Assembly: GCF_002020805.1 (NCBI RefSeq)
Contig: NZ_MPRJ01000005.1
Span: 7,501-60,052, forward strand
From: Solemya velesiana gill symbiont
GTDB lineage: Bacteria; Pseudomonadota; Gammaproteobacteria; Chromatiales; Chromatiaceae
Length of the DNA stretch: 52,552 nt
Direction of reading: 5' to 3'
Shown: one piece after another, positions 9,450 through 18,014 of the stretch
Layout of the letters: the number at the start of each line of letters is the position of its first letter
Numbering within the stretch: the first letter of the stretch is position 1
Notes under the pieces: generated by a model
Databases searched by the model: none
What the model saw: the letters and a program-made list of their open reading frames with translations, nothing else
What the model was told of the DNA's origin: nothing
Made by a program: the position numbers and the translations under genes

Positions 9450-9888
9450 ACGACTAACCTACATCGCCCTGATGGATAAAAAATAGTTCGACTGCTCGAC
9501 AATCGACCAAGCCTGCAATGATATGACGCGGGCGAGAAAATCTGAAGATAAAAGCGCCCGGAGAATGCAGAGAAATCCCGGAGCTGCCTGATTCCAGGCA
9601 ATAAAAAAGCGGCCATAAGACCGCCAATGGAAATAGTGACTATTGTTTTTGATACCTTTTACCTGTTACGCATAACAGGCGTCACTTTCCTAAATCACAA
9701 CCGACTATATCCAGACTACCCCATGGCGTCAATAAAAGTGTTACTCATGGTTAGTAAAAAATCATCTATTAGGGCCATGATATACTAGTTGTATGCAGAG
9801 TGAACCTATACCCATATAAAAACTCAAACAGTGGGACTAGGGCCTGTAAACGGCATGCGACATGCCTCGACAGACGGAATCTGAATAT
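9450..9888. other. 439-base intergenic region between argC and DUF4126 gene
   Basis: AT-rich spacer between divergent genes. It holds the minus-strand terminator at 9602-9630, a perfect small hairpin (CCTGTTA/TAACAGG) around 9662-9679 and a possible TATACT promoter element at 9781. I see no convincing protein; the longest minus-strand frame encodes about 20 residues (MALIDDFLLTMSNTF...). A small non-coding RNA on the minus strand between about 9640 and 9800 is possible but unproven. Confidence 0.4.
9602..9630 (-). terminator. minus-strand intrinsic terminator with no gene before it
   Basis: Read on the minus strand: GCGGTC, loop TTAT, GGCCGC, then six Ts. One G-T pair, otherwise perfect. A second hairpin (TGCCTGG AA TCAGGCA) follows it. 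No coding gene on the minus strand lies upstream within the window side of this gap, so it may end a small RNA or act in the argC leader. Confidence 0.6.
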
Positions 9889-10590
9889 ATGGAAACCATT
9901 GAACTCATCTCCCTGACACTGGGTGTTGCCTGGGCCTCCGGCATCAATCTCTATGCTGCAGTACTGGTACTCGGCTACCTTGGCCTGACCGGTCACGTGG
10001 ACCTGCCACCGGGTCTCGAAGTGCTCTCCAATCCGTTGCTCATGGGTGCTGCCGGATTTATGTACATGGTTGAGTTTTTCGCCGACAAGACCCCGGGAGT
10101 CGATACCGGCTGGGATATTCTGCACACCTTTATCAGGATTCCGGCCGGCGCCGTTCTCGCCGCCGGTATGGCCGAAGGTATCGGTGTCAGCGAAGCCGCT
10201 GAATTTGCCGCCTTGCTGATTGGCGGTGGCGTCGCAGCCGCTACTCACGCCACCAAGACGGGAACCCGCGCCTTGATCAATACCTCTCCGGAACCGACCA
10301 CCAACTGGACAGCGTCGATTCTCGAGGATATTGCAGTGATCGGCGGCCTCTGGGCATCCCTCAACTACCCCATCGCCTTCGTAGCGGCACTTATACTCTT
10401 TTTCGCCCTGGTGATCTGGCTGCTGCCCAAGATCTGGCGCGCTCTAAAACGCATCGCACGGGCCATTGGCGAGTTCTTCAGCGGATCCAAGCGGGAAGAT
10501 GACCTACCACCATCTTCGACCGGCAAGCGCAGTGATATACTCCATGCGCTCTATCATGATGCCAACGAAAAACCAAAAATAGGTAGTTAG
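9889..10590 (+). CDS. DUF4126 family membrane protein
   Basis: Predicted inner-membrane protein of unknown function, 233 residues. Hydrophobic segments alternate with glycine/alanine-rich stretches: LGVAWASGINLYAAVLVLGYLG near the start, FIRIPAGAVLAAGMAEGIGV, a glycine-rich LLIGGGVAAATHATKTGTR, and a strong final helix (FVAALILFFALVIWLLP). The soluble basic/acidic tail (residues about 185-233) is probably cytoplasmic. The GINLYA and ATHATKTGTR segments fit DUF4126. The ATG at 9889 gives METIELISL, which matches the hydrophobic start; an in-frame ATG at 9862 would add nine polar residues. HemJ follows after 18 bases and is probably cotranscribed. Confidence 0.8.
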   Translation: METIELISLTLGVAWASGINLYAAVLVLGYLGLTGHVDLPPGLEVLSNPLLMGAAGFMYMVEFFADKTPGVDTGWDILHTFIRIPAGAVLAAGMAEGIGVSEAAEFAALLIGGGVAAATHATKTGTRALINTSPEPTTNWTASILEDIAVIGGLWASLNYPIAFVAALILFFALVIWLLPKIWRALKRIARAIGEFFSGSKREDDLPPSSTGKRSDILHALYHDANEKPKIGS

Positions 10591-10608
10591 ACAACGCAGG
10601 AATAGAAA

Positions 10609-11031
10609 ATGCTCTGGGTGAAGGCTTTCCATATCATTTTTCTGGTCTCATGGTACGCAGGGCTCTTCTACCTGCCTCGGCTCTACGTCCATCACGCGAT
10701 GTCGAAAGACCAGGCCACCCGGGAGCGCCTGGAGATCATGGAACGCAAGCTCTTCTGGTTCATCACACCCTGGGCCATCCTGACCCTGGTTTTCGGCCTG
10801 TGGCTTGCCGCTTTCTACGAGTGGGAGGCCATCCTCTCCATGGGCTGGCTGCAGTTAAAAGTCGCCTTGGTGATTCCCCTTGTCATCTTCCACATCTGGT
10901 GCGGAAAACTGATGATCCAGTTTCGCGGCAGCGACAATCCACACAGCCATGTCTGGTTCAGATGGTTCAACGAGTTCCCCCTGTTGATATTGGTGGTCGT
11001 GGTGCTGCTCGTAGTGCTCAAGCCCTTCTGA
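10609..11031 (+). CDS. hemJ: HemJ/CopD-type protoporphyrinogen oxidase
   Basis: Small heme-containing membrane enzyme that oxidises protoporphyrinogen IX to protoporphyrin IX in heme synthesis, replacing HemG or HemY in many bacteria. 140 residues with four hydrophobic helices. The conserved histidine near residue 8 (WVKAFHIIFLVSWYAGLFYLPRL is the family opening, cited here only as its WVKAFH and YLPRLYVHH parts) and LKVALVIPLVIFHIWCG are present. The family is short and related to CopD, so a copper-resistance label is the main alternative. It starts 18 bases after the DUF4126 gene and is followed after two bases by a small unknown gene. Confidence 0.85.
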   Translation: MLWVKAFHIIFLVSWYAGLFYLPRLYVHHAMSKDQATRERLEIMERKLFWFITPWAILTLVFGLWLAAFYEWEAILSMGWLQLKVALVIPLVIFHIWCGKLMIQFRGSDNPHSHVWFRWFNEFPLLILVVVVLLVVLKPF

Positions 11032-11033
11032 AA

Positions 11034-11357
11034 ATGAGCGCTATCAGCACGGAACACCCCCGCTGGATTATCGGCGAAGACCCCTACGCAGATGACGATG
11101 AGACGGGCTACCTGGTGCACAACCAACAACCGCGGTTCGTAGCCTGCTGGACCTTCGGCCGGCCAACTGAGCCGGAGAATATCTCCATTGCTTTCATCGA
11201 TGATGATGAAGAGGATGCTACACACATCTTCAACATAAGCTGGCTGGACACCGAACCCGCTGAGCCTGATTTCGAACGCCTGATGTACGAAGCGGTTGGC
11301 GCCCTGGACGCCTGGCTGGAGCGCAACTCAGAGCCGTTGGAAGATCACCGACACTAG
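11034..11357 (+). CDS. hypothetical acidic protein, 107 residues
   Basis: Not recognised. A small soluble protein starting MSAISTEHPRWIIGEDP; acidic, with an Asp/Glu run (FIDDDEEDATHIF) in the middle and a C-terminal segment that looks helical (ERLMYEAVGALDAWLER). No signal peptide or membrane segment. The ATG lies two bases after the hemJ stop, so it is probably translated from the same message. Its stop codon overlaps that of the next, convergent gene by two bases (CTAG at 11354-11357). Base composition and codon use match its neighbours, which supports it being real. Confidence 0.65.
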   Translation: MSAISTEHPRWIIGEDPYADDDETGYLVHNQQPRFVACWTFGRPTEPENISIAFIDDDEEDATHIFNISWLDTEPAEPDFERLMYEAVGALDAWLERNSEPLEDHRH

Positions 11358-11731
11358 AGCGCCTCTTCCAACTGGGCTTCAGAAACCGGATGCACCAGGA
11401 CTTTGTGCACGGGAAACAGTGCAGCGAGTTTGCCCACATACTCCCGCTCAAATTTATCCACCATCACCAGAATCCTGGCTTCAGGGGCATATTTCTGGAG
11501 GGAGGCCAGGAAGACATCCAGGTTACTGACATTCACCCCGGCATAGTTGTTGCCATAACCGTAGAAAAACTCCGCCACCACGTAATCGGGTTTCGCTTTT
11601 CTGAGTTCGCTGATGGCCTTGCGGATCGACGTGACCCTTACTTCACGGATACCCTGCCTTGCATAGAGCCCAGAGAAATCGGGATGAAAAGGTGACTCGA
11701 CAATGGAAAAAAAAACTTTTCCTGACATCAT
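11354..11731 (-). CDS. hypothetical protein, 125 residues, Rossmann-like
   Basis: Not recognised by family. Soluble, with alternating short strands and helices (KPDYVVAEFFYG, ARILVMVDKFE, KVLVHPVSEAQLEEAL) that suggest a response-regulator-like or flavodoxin-like fold without the phospho-acceptor signature. No signal peptide. Two adjacent ATG codons open it (11731 and 11728). It converges with the 107-residue gene, sharing the stop-codon bases CTAG. Downstream of the A-type Fe-S gene's terminator, so it has its own promoter or is read from the spacer of about 20 bases before it. Confidence 0.65.
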   Translation of the reverse strand: MMSGKVFFSIVESPFHPDFSGLYARQGIREVRVTSIRKAISELRKAKPDYVVAEFFYGYGNNYAGVNVSNLDVFLASLQKYAPEARILVMVDKFEREYVGKLAALFPVHKVLVHPVSEAQLEEAL

Positions 11732-11746
11732 TCTGAATCCGAAAAA

Positions 11747-11780
11747 GAAAAGGCCCCGGGTTGTAACCCAGGGCCTTTTG
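11747..11780 (-). terminator. intrinsic terminator of the A-type Fe-S gene
   Basis: Stem AAAAGGCCC...GGG / CCC...GGGCCTTTT around a TTGTA loop. The T-run falls on both ends, so it can act on the minus strand after the 11832 gene. Confidence 0.8.
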
Positions 11781-11831
11781 ATCCTTCAAACCAGGGAGCA
11801 GGTAGGCACACCCTGGGATTTTCGGAATTTA

Positions 11832-12200
11832 TCAGGCGCAGCCGCCCTGGGAAGAGCCACAGGTGCCGCAACCACCACCCATGGGCTGGAGGTTGTTGAA
11901 GACGAAGCTCGCACCGCCATCGCCGCGGTCGACGAAATCGATCTCCACACCCTTGAGGTGCTGCATGGTGCCGTCATCGATAATGACCTTGAAACCGTCG
12001 CAATCCAGAACGCCGTCATTGTCGTTGATCTGGTCAGTGAAGGTCATGCCGAAGTTGATGCCGCTGCAACCACCGGGCGTTGCGTAAACACGAACCCCTT
12101 CGATCGCCTCTTCAACCTGGCCGATCAGTTCGGCCATCTTGGTCTGAGCCGGGGCGGTCAGGCTGATGTCATCTTTTGACAGAGCTGTAATTTCGCTCAT
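11832..12200 (-). CDS. A-type iron-sulfur assembly protein, Cys-rich tail
   Basis: HesB/IscA-family scaffold or carrier, 122 residues, a second A-type protein beside ErpA. The first conserved cysteine is in TPGGCSGINFG (about residue 45). The C-terminus carries GGGCGTCGSSQGGCA, so the usual CxC pair is CGTC here and a further cysteine ends the protein, giving a tail richer in cysteine than ErpA, IscA or SufA. The start ATG at 12200 is chosen because GGAG at 12214-12211 is eight to nine bases upstream and overlaps an alternative ATG at 12215. It stands alone with its own terminator. Cluster client unknown. Confidence 0.85.
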   Translation of the reverse strand: MSEITALSKDDISLTAPAQTKMAELIGQVEEAIEGVRVYATPGGCSGINFGMTFTDQINDNDGVLDCDGFKVIIDDGTMQHLKGVEIDFVDRGDGGASFVFNNLQPMGGGCGTCGSSQGGCA

Positions 12201-12325
12201 GGGACGATACTCCATAATTATTTACAAAATTAGTCGGATATTACACCAAGAGGAAAACCGCTCAACCATAAATTTTGAGTGGTATCTGGCGACGAACCTG
12301 GAATTCAGGCCTTAACTTCCTGAGA

Positions 12326-12796
12326 TCAGAACTGGTTTCGTGTTTTGAGCGCATAAATGTGGCGCTCAGCATCCAACAGGTGCTGCCCCCAATAGGCACT
12401 GTAGCCACTGCACCAGCCGGCAAGGGCCTGGGAGGGTTCCTGCTCCAGCATTTCCAGCCCGTACTTCAACTCGCAATAGATGTCGGTCAGATCGTCGGCA
12501 AGGCTGCCGCTCATGTGCTGTCCATCCTGCGCCACATCGAATTCCATCCAGTAGGCGTCCTTGTTGCCCAGCACCTCTCGCAAACGAGCAAAGATCTCGA
12601 ACCGGGCATCCAGATCGGGATGCACACCGTTACCACTTTCACCTGCCGAAGCAGCCAATACGGAAATTGCCATATGCAACCGGGGCAGCAACGATGCCAC
12701 CTTGCTCAGCCACTGAGGGTCCTTCTCGTCAGCATTCTCGATGAGCGTGCAATATTTTTGGGCAATTTCCGCCATTTCATTGAAATGAGGACTCAT
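12326..12796 (-). CDS. DUF5063 family protein
   Basis: Soluble protein of unknown function, 156 residues from MSPHFNEM. Mostly helical, with the features I associate with DUF5063: a helix with YCTLIENAD, a leucine-rich LLPRLHMAISVL, and DDLTDIYCELKYGLEML followed by a C-terminal YWGQHLLDAERHIYAL helix. The start at 12796 has an AGGGCGG element upstream; the first 16 residues of a longer frame (from 12844) look untranslated. It is divergent from thiD with about 190 bases between. Confidence 0.75.
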   Translation of the reverse strand: MSPHFNEMAEIAQKYCTLIENADEKDPQWLSKVASLLPRLHMAISVLAASAGESGNGVHPDLDARFEIFARLREVLGNKDAYWMEFDVAQDGQHMSGSLADDLTDIYCELKYGLEMLEQEPSQALAGWCSGYSAYWGQHLLDAERHIYALKTRNQF

Positions 12797-12983
12797 GTTT
12801 AACCCGCCCTGGATTGAAACCAATAAAAACCACGTACAAGACAAATTGTAGACTAATATTTGACAAACATGGGAATTTAATGACTTTTTTCGGGATTTTC
12901 CCTATGGTCGTTTAATTCCAGAAACAGTAGTTTTCCCCGATCTGGGATAGAATCTGCATTTTCGATCCAGATAACAGTCGCTT

Positions 12984-13760
12984 ATGCAGAACAGAGACCT
13001 TCCAGTCGTCCTCTCCATTGCCGGCCACGACCCCGGGGGTGGGGCTGGAATCCAGGCCGATATCGAAACTATTGGCGCCCTTGGCGGCCTCCCTGCCTCG
13101 GTTATCACCTGCCTCACGGTGCAGGACACCGTCAACGTGGAAAGGATCGCACCGGTGGAGCCGACCCTGGTTGAAGAGCAACTGGAGTGCATCCTGCAGG
13201 ACTACCAGGTTGGTGCAATAAAAATCGGCCTGCTGGGTGACGCCCGAATAGCCAGCATCATCGGCGCCGTCCTCCGCCGGCACCCACGGGTGCCCTTGGT
13301 TCTGGACCCCGTCCTTGCGGCAGGCGGCGGTAAAGAGATGACACGAAAGGGGCTGATCGATGCCATGCAGTACGACCTGTTTCCCCTGGTCAGCTTGATA
13401 ACGCCAAACTCCGAAGAGGCCCGCCGACTCACCGGGGAGCAGGACCTGGCAGCCTGCGCAGAACAACTGCTGCACCGGGGCATCGACGCCGTCCTGATCA
13501 CTGGCACCCATGAAGAGAGCGAAGAGGTCATCAATCAGCTCTATCGACCCGGACTGGGAACATTGGCATTGAGTTGGCCAAGACTCCATGGGAGTTACCA
13601 TGGATCAGGCTGTACCCTCGCTTCGGCAATCGCCACGATTCTCGCCTTGGGAACGCCCCTCGAAGAGGCGGTGGAACAGGGCCAGCAGCTCACCTGGGAC
13701 GCCCTGAATCACGCTACCCATCCCGGCAGGGGCCAGGCCATACCCCATCGCCGTTTGTAA
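12984..13760 (+). CDS. thiD: hydroxymethylpyrimidine (phosphate) kinase ThiD
   Basis: Makes HMP pyrophosphate for thiamin synthesis by two successive phosphorylations. 258 residues, a ribokinase-fold enzyme. Seen: SIAGHDPGGGAGIQADI near the N-terminus (substrate loop), VQDTVNVERIAPV, KIGLLGD, LDPVLAAGGG, LITPNSEEARRLTG, and the C-terminal anion hole/base GSYHGSGCTLASAIA where GSGCTLASA is the family signature. Note the canonical HGTGC is HGSGC here. It leads the operon thiD - thiE - hemL. Confidence 0.95.
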   Translation: MQNRDLPVVLSIAGHDPGGGAGIQADIETIGALGGLPASVITCLTVQDTVNVERIAPVEPTLVEEQLECILQDYQVGAIKIGLLGDARIASIIGAVLRRHPRVPLVLDPVLAAGGGKEMTRKGLIDAMQYDLFPLVSLITPNSEEARRLTGEQDLAACAEQLLHRGIDAVLITGTHEESEEVINQLYRPGLGTLALSWPRLHGSYHGSGCTLASAIATILALGTPLEEAVEQGQQLTWDALNHATHPGRGQAIPHRRL

Positions 13761-13771
13761 CAGGAAAAGCA

Positions 13772-14422
13772 TTGAACACACTGTTTCGACTCAAGGGACT
13801 TTACGCCATTACCGACAGTCAACTGGCGGCCAACAGCAATCTCATTGATCAGGTTGCACAGGCCCTGGCCGGTGGCGCCAACATCATTCAGTACCGGGAT
13901 AAGAGCGGCGACCCGGCCAAAAGACTTGAAGAGGCACAAGCACTGCTGCGGCTCTGCAGGGAACACGCCGTTCCCCTGATCATCAATGATGACGTGGAAC
14001 TGGCCGCTCAAATTGGCGCTGACGGTGTCCACCTCGGCAGGGGCGACCCGGATCTGGATGCCGCCCGCTCGCGCCTGGGCAGAGAGGCCATCATCGGCGT
14101 GTCATGCTACAACCAGTTCGAGCGGGCACTGTCTGCCCAACAGGCGGAGGCTGATTACATCGCCTTCGGCCGCTTCTTCCCATCCAGCGTCAAACCCGAG
14201 GCAGTCCAGGCCGACATCGACCTGTTGCATCGTGCCCGGGATGAACTTGAACTGCCAACAGTTGCCATCGGCGGAATAACACCGGAGAATGGCGGCGCGC
14301 TGATCAAAGCTGGCGCTGACATGCTGGCCGTAATTCACGGTGTTTTCGGCCAAGCCGATGTCAAGGCTGCCTGCGAAAGATTTACTGAACTATTCAAACA
14401 AAAAGAGGTATCACCGACATGA
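13772..14422 (+). CDS. thiE: thiamin phosphate synthase ThiE
   Basis: Couples HMP pyrophosphate and thiazole phosphate to thiamin phosphate. 216 residues, TIM barrel. Visible: [24 protein letters not shown] (pyrophosphate and HMP binding), [35 protein letters not shown] and [11 protein letters not shown], all family positions. The start is a TTG at 13772 with AGGA six bases upstream; there is no ATG near it. The gene begins 11 bases after thiD and its stop TGA overlaps the hemL ATG in an ATGA junction at 14419-14422, so translation of hemL is coupled to thiE. Confidence 0.94.
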   Translation: MNTLFRLKGLYAITDSQLAANSNLIDQVAQALAGGANIIQYRDKSGDPAKRLEEAQALLRLCREHAVPLIINDDVELAAQIGADGVHLGRGDPDLDAARSRLGREAIIGVSCYNQFERALSAQQAEADYIAFGRFFPSSVKPEAVQADIDLLHRARDELELPTVAIGGITPENGGALIKAGADMLAVIHGVFGQADVKAACERFTELFKQKEVSPT

Positions 14423-15702
14423 CCGGCTCCCATGCACTTTTCGAAAAGGCCCAACAGCACATTCCCGGCGGGGTCAACTCTCCTGTACGTGCCTTCAAGG
14501 GTGTGGGCGGCGATCCTGTATTCATCGAATCCGCTGCCGGTCCGTACATCTTCGATCCTGAAGGCAACCGCTATATCGACTATGTCGGTTCCTGGGGCCC
14601 CATGATCCTCGGTCACGCCCACCCTGCAGTCATCGATGCCGTCAGCCAGGTTATCTCAAAGGGCCTCTCCTTCGGCGCACCCACGGAAATCGAAACCCGC
14701 ATGGCGGACAAGACGTGTGAACTGCTGCCCTCCCTGGACATGGTACGCATGGTCAGCTCAGGCACCGAGGCCACCATGAGCGCCATTCGCCTGGCGCGCG
14801 GCTATACCGGCCGCGACAAGATCGTGAAGTTCGAGGGCTGCTACCACGGCCACTCCGACTCCCTACTGGTAAAAGCGGGGTCCGGCGCACTGACCCTGGG
14901 CGAGCCCAGCTCCCCCGGCGTACCCGCCTCCCTGGCCGAGCACACCATCACCCTCGACTACAACAACCTGGAGCAGGTCAAGCAGACCTTTAGCGAGGTC
15001 GGCGAACAGATCGCCTGCATCATCGTCGAGCCGGTGGCCGGCAACATGAACTGCATCCCGCCGGTTCCCGGTTTCCTGGAAGGACTGCGGGAAGTCTGTG
15101 ATCAGTACAACACGGTACTGATTTTCGACGAAGTGATGACCGGCTTCCGTGTCGCACTGGGCTGCGTACAGGGCCTCTACAATGTGCGTCCCGACCTGAC
15201 CACCCTGGGTAAGGTGATCGGCGGCGGCATGCCAGTAGGCGCCTTCGGCGGCAAACGGGAGATTATGGAAAAGATCGCGCCCCTCGGCCCCGTCTACCAG
15301 GCAGGCACCCTGTCGGGCAACCCCGTTGCCATGACCGCTGGCCTTACCACCCTGGAGCTGATTTCCGAGCCCGGTTTCTTCGAGACACTGACCGAAAAGA
15401 CCACCAAGCTGGTCAGTGGCCTGACCGACCAGGCAAAAGCTGCAGGCGTAGCGGTCACCAGCAACCAGGTGGGCGGCATGTTCGGCATCTTCTTTACCGA
15501 TGCGGAGCAGGTGAGCGACTTCGCCCAGTCCACCGCCTGCAACCAGGAGCAGTTCAAGGCCTTCTTCCACGCCATGCTCAGGCACGGTGCCTACCTCGCG
15601 CCTTCCGCTTTCGAGGCCGGATTCGTCTCCTCCGCTCACAGCGACGAGGATATCGAGGCGACCATAGAAGCCGCAGGCGAGGCCTTCAAAGAGATCGCCT
15701 GA
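14419..15702 (+). CDS. hemL: glutamate-1-semialdehyde 2,1-aminomutase HemL
   Basis: PLP enzyme that isomerises glutamate-1-semialdehyde to 5-aminolevulinate, the first tetrapyrrole precursor. 427 residues. Family landmarks: [17 protein letters not shown] near the start, [49 protein letters not shown], and the PLP lysine in [18 protein letters not shown] (about residue 265). Fourth-base coupling with thiE upstream (ATGA). An intrinsic terminator follows at once, closing the operon. Confidence 0.97.
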   Translation: MTGSHALFEKAQQHIPGGVNSPVRAFKGVGGDPVFIESAAGPYIFDPEGNRYIDYVGSWGPMILGHAHPAVIDAVSQVISKGLSFGAPTEIETRMADKTCELLPSLDMVRMVSSGTEATMSAIRLARGYTGRDKIVKFEGCYHGHSDSLLVKAGSGALTLGEPSSPGVPASLAEHTITLDYNNLEQVKQTFSEVGEQIACIIVEPVAGNMNCIPPVPGFLEGLREVCDQYNTVLIFDEVMTGFRVALGCVQGLYNVRPDLTTLGKVIGGGMPVGAFGGKREIMEKIAPLGPVYQAGTLSGNPVAMTAGLTTLELISEPGFFETLTEKTTKLVSGLTDQAKAAGVAVTSNQVGGMFGIFFTDAEQVSDFAQSTACNQEQFKAFFHAMLRHGAYLAPSAFEAGFVSSAHSDEDIEATIEAAGEAFKEIA

Positions 15703-15719
15703 CACAAAACTTGTGCCAA

Positions 15720-15759
15720 TAAAAAAGCCGTTGGGGCATGACCCCAACGGCTTTTTTTT
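15720..15759 (+). terminator. intrinsic terminator after hemL
   Basis: Long perfect stem AAAAGCCGTTGGGG / CCCCAACGGCTTTT with a CATGA loop and eight Ts; also functional for the convergent copper chaperone gene on the minus strand. Confidence 0.92.
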
Positions 15760-15779
15760 ATGTCATCAAAAGATGGCAA

Positions 15780-16256
15780 TCAGTGCATGTGCTTCATGCC
15801 CTTTTTCATCATCTTCATCTGCAGCTTTTTCACCGGCGCCTGGATCTGGGTCTTGCTGCCGTCTTCGAAGATCAGGGTCACGTCGACATTCTCACCAGGC
15901 TTCAGGTCCTGCTTCAGACCGATGAACATGACATGGAGACCACCGGGCTTCAGGGCGACAGTCTGGCCCGCAGGCAGATCGATCTTCTCCACGCGACGCA
16001 TCTTCATCATCCCCTCTTCCATGCGGTGGGTGTGGAGTTCAACAACCTTTGATACAGGGCTTTCAGCATTCACCAGTGCGTGATCTTTTTCTGAATTGTT
16101 CACGATGGTCATGAAAGAAGCACTGTTGGGCTGGCCCGGGGGAACCGCGCGGGCATAGGGGTCGGAAACGGTCACACTGTCTGCAGCGGTTCCGGCCATC
16201 AGGGTAGCGCTGAACATAACCATGCCCAGAACGGGCAGTACGTTGCGAAGTTTCAT
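15780..16256 (-). CDS. PCu(A)C copper chaperone
   Basis: Periplasmic copper(I) chaperone that feeds the CuA/CuB sites of cytochrome oxidase. 158 residues with a signal peptide (about residues 1-24, ending GTAADS). The copper-binding pattern H-M-x10-M-x21-H-x-M is visible: VELHTHRMEEGMMKM, then GGLHVMFIGL. The C-terminus is extended by a Met/His/Lys-rich tail (MKMMKKGMKHMH) that could hold extra copper. Neighbours are SCO1 and a cytochrome c, which fits oxidase assembly. Confidence 0.93.
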   Translation of the reverse strand: MKLRNVLPVLGMVMFSATLMAGTAADSVTVSDPYARAVPPGQPNSASFMTIVNNSEKDHALVNAESPVSKVVELHTHRMEEGMMKMRRVEKIDLPAGQTVALKPGGLHVMFIGLKQDLKPGENVDVTLIFEDGSKTQIQAPVKKLQMKMMKKGMKHMH

Positions 16257-16318
16257 CTCTGTTTCTCCTTCATACCTCTATATGTAGTCATTGGTGCTGG
16301 AATATGGAGCCTCTAAAT

Positions 16319-16912
16319 TCACTCGCCCAGCAGTTGCAGGATTGCATCAAGGATCTCTTGGGGTTGAGTGCCGTGCCTCAGGGTATTAGCGAGTTGTCCC
16401 TGCTTATCGATCAGGTACAGATCAGCACTGTGATCCACCAGGTACTGGGTTGCCGAGTCCTGTTCCACCAGGCGATAGGCAGCGCCATACTGCTTCACGG
16501 CCTGGTCGATCTGTGTCCGGGCGCCGGTAGCGCCGGTAATCTTGTGATGAAAATAACCGGCATAGGTCTTTAGTTTGTCCAGGGTATCCCGATCAGGATC
16601 CACACTGACAAATACGGCCTCAACATCAGCAAGCTGCTCTTCATTCAATTCGTTCAGGGCCGCCGCCAAAAAACCGAGACTGGTGGGACAAATATCCGGG
16701 CACCAGGTATAGCCAAAGTAGAGGACTACCGCCTTGCCCCGAAGATCTTTCAGAGCAACCGGACCAGCATTAGACTGAAACACGAAGTCCCCGCCTTTTG
16801 GCTGCTCCGAACCGACAGCGGGTTCAGGTGTTTCGGGGCTCCAAAAAAATACGACCCACACCAGGGCGGCTGCCAACAGAGCGATCAACAAAAGTAACAG
16901 GGGTTTCTTCAT
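16319..16912 (-). CDS. SCO1/SenC family copper protein
   Basis: Thioredoxin-fold protein that inserts copper into, or reduces the cysteines of, the CuA site in cytochrome oxidase. 197 residues. An N-terminal membrane anchor (LLLLLIALLAAALVWVVFFW) is followed by a short linker and the SCO domain. The copper ligands are CPDIC in FGYTWCPDICPTS and the later histidine in YLVDHSADLYLID. VSVDPDRDT matches the family. ATG at 16912 is preferred over a GTG at 16915 for spacing from GAAG. It lies between the PCuAC gene and a membrane-anchored unknown protein, all on one strand. Confidence 0.94.
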   Translation of the reverse strand: MKKPLLLLLIALLAAALVWVVFFWSPETPEPAVGSEQPKGGDFVFQSNAGPVALKDLRGKAVVLYFGYTWCPDICPTSLGFLAAALNELNEEQLADVEAVFVSVDPDRDTLDKLKTYAGYFHHKITGATGARTQIDQAVKQYGAAYRLVEQDSATQYLVDHSADLYLIDKQGQLANTLRHGTQPQEILDAILQLLGE

Positions 16913-16930
16913 CACGCTGACTTCACACTT

Positions 16931-17419
16931 CTACTGCAGAGAGACACCGGGTTTGACCGTAACAAAACGGTAGGGTGCGGTTACAAGACCTCTATCGGTG
17001 TGCAGCATCACCTTCGCCTCCCACTCCATCGCCTCCCGAACGCAGACCGGCAGGGTGCCACCACCTGCGAATTCGCCTTTTGACGCTTTACTGAGCTTTG
17101 GCCTGTTGAAACCCATATTCATATCCACGCCGCTGAAGTCGATCTCAACGGCAGATGCATCGATGCCCTCCAGGGTCACCTTGAGATCCAAAGGCTTTAC
17201 CAGGGGGATAGTCCTTGGTTCGATACCGAAACTGACCTTTCCACCACCCGGCATTTTGGTTGTACACGGCCCGGCACGCAGATCACACGCCGGGTCCACC
17301 GGGGCCGTCACTGCCGCCTTGGGAAAAAGCAGTGGCCACGCCTTGAATACTGCAACACCACCGAGTGCGAGAAACAGCACACCGACGATCAGCCGTAGTG
17401 TTGTATTCGAACCTTTCAC
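16931..17419 (-). CDS. membrane-anchored protein of unknown function, copper context
   Basis: Not recognised as a named family. 162 residues; an N-terminal helix (LRLIVGVLFLALGGVAVF) anchors a periplasmic domain. Early cysteines occur as CDLRAGPC, and later a single cysteine (LPVCVREAMEW). The body is beta-rich with a Met segment (FSGVDMNMGFNRP) that resembles FixH/YtkA-like immunoglobulin-type copper proteins, an analogy from pattern only. The stop is 15 bases before the SCO1 start. The context suggests a role with SCO1 and PCuAC in cytochrome oxidase maturation. Confidence 0.75.
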   Translation of the reverse strand: MKGSNTTLRLIVGVLFLALGGVAVFKAWPLLFPKAAVTAPVDPACDLRAGPCTTKMPGGGKVSFGIEPRTIPLVKPLDLKVTLEGIDASAVEIDFSGVDMNMGFNRPKLSKASKGEFAGGGTLPVCVREAMEWEAKVMLHTDRGLVTAPYRFVTVKPGVSLQ

Positions 17420-17696
17420 AGACTTCCTCTACCATCAGGGCCTGCCTACAGACCCTGCCGTACCTTTCTATCGAAACGAATAGTCTCAGCTCTTCTGACA
17501 GTGTGCATTAGCTTTTATCAATAACCGAATATCAATCAGTTTGCAGATGATCGTATCACTAACCGGGAGAGTTTAGGAAAAAGTAGGGGATTTCACACAA
17601 TTTCATGCGTCATCCACCGCCAAAACGAAAAAGAGCACAGACCAAAGGACTGTGCTCTTTTCAAATTGCGTACCGGCCATGGCCGGTCACGTCGAC
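17420..17696. other. spacer between cytochrome c and the copper group
   Basis: 277 bases. Contains the terminator at 17629-17662 and the upstream region of the membrane-anchored gene; no further gene or repeat seen. Confidence 0.6.
17629..17662. terminator. bidirectional intrinsic terminator
   Basis: Stem AAAGAGCACAG / CTGTGCTCTTT with a nine-base loop and A- and T-runs on the two sides. It ends the cytochrome c gene (minus strand). Confidence 0.88.
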
Positions 17697-18014
17697 TTAT
17701 TGAGTGGCGAGCCAATCAGCGATCGCGCGAGCGTCAGCTTCGGTGACAGTGGCCATGATGCCCTTCATAGCAGCAGACTGGCCGTTGGCGCGCTTGCCGC
17801 TTTTGATGTCCATCATCTGGTTGTAAGCGTAGTCAGCGTTCTGGCCGGCCAGCTTGGGATATACGGGCATAATGGGGGTCTTGGCGTCCGCACCGTGGCA
17901 GGTAAAGCAGGCCTTGGCCTTGTAAAGGGCAGCGCCGTCAGCAGCGACGGTACCAACCAGACCCATGGAGAGCAGGGCGGCGCCTGCAACCAGAGCAGTT
18001 GCTTTCAGTTTCAT
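17697..18014 (-). CDS. class I cytochrome c, periplasmic
   Basis: Small c-type cytochrome, 105 residues from MKLKATALVAG. A signal peptide (to about residue 24, TVAADG) precedes a single heme motif CFTCH in YKAKACFTCHGADAK. A distal methionine is likely in QSAAMKGIM. The size and KLAGQNADYAYNQM segment fit the cytochrome c553/c5 group, an electron carrier to an oxidase or from a reductase. The start at 18014 is chosen because longer frames add unlikely residues before the signal peptide. Its position beside SCO1 and PCuAC is consistent with an oxidase electron donor. Confidence 0.9.
   Translation of the reverse strand: MKLKATALVAGAALLSMGLVGTVAADGAALYKAKACFTCHGADAKTPIMPVYPKLAGQNADYAYNQMMDIKSGKRANGQSAAMKGIMATVTEADARAIADWLATQ

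Noticed and set aside
8409-9479. 356-codon plus-strand ORF over argC
   Set aside because: Antisense to ArgC, which has all family motifs.
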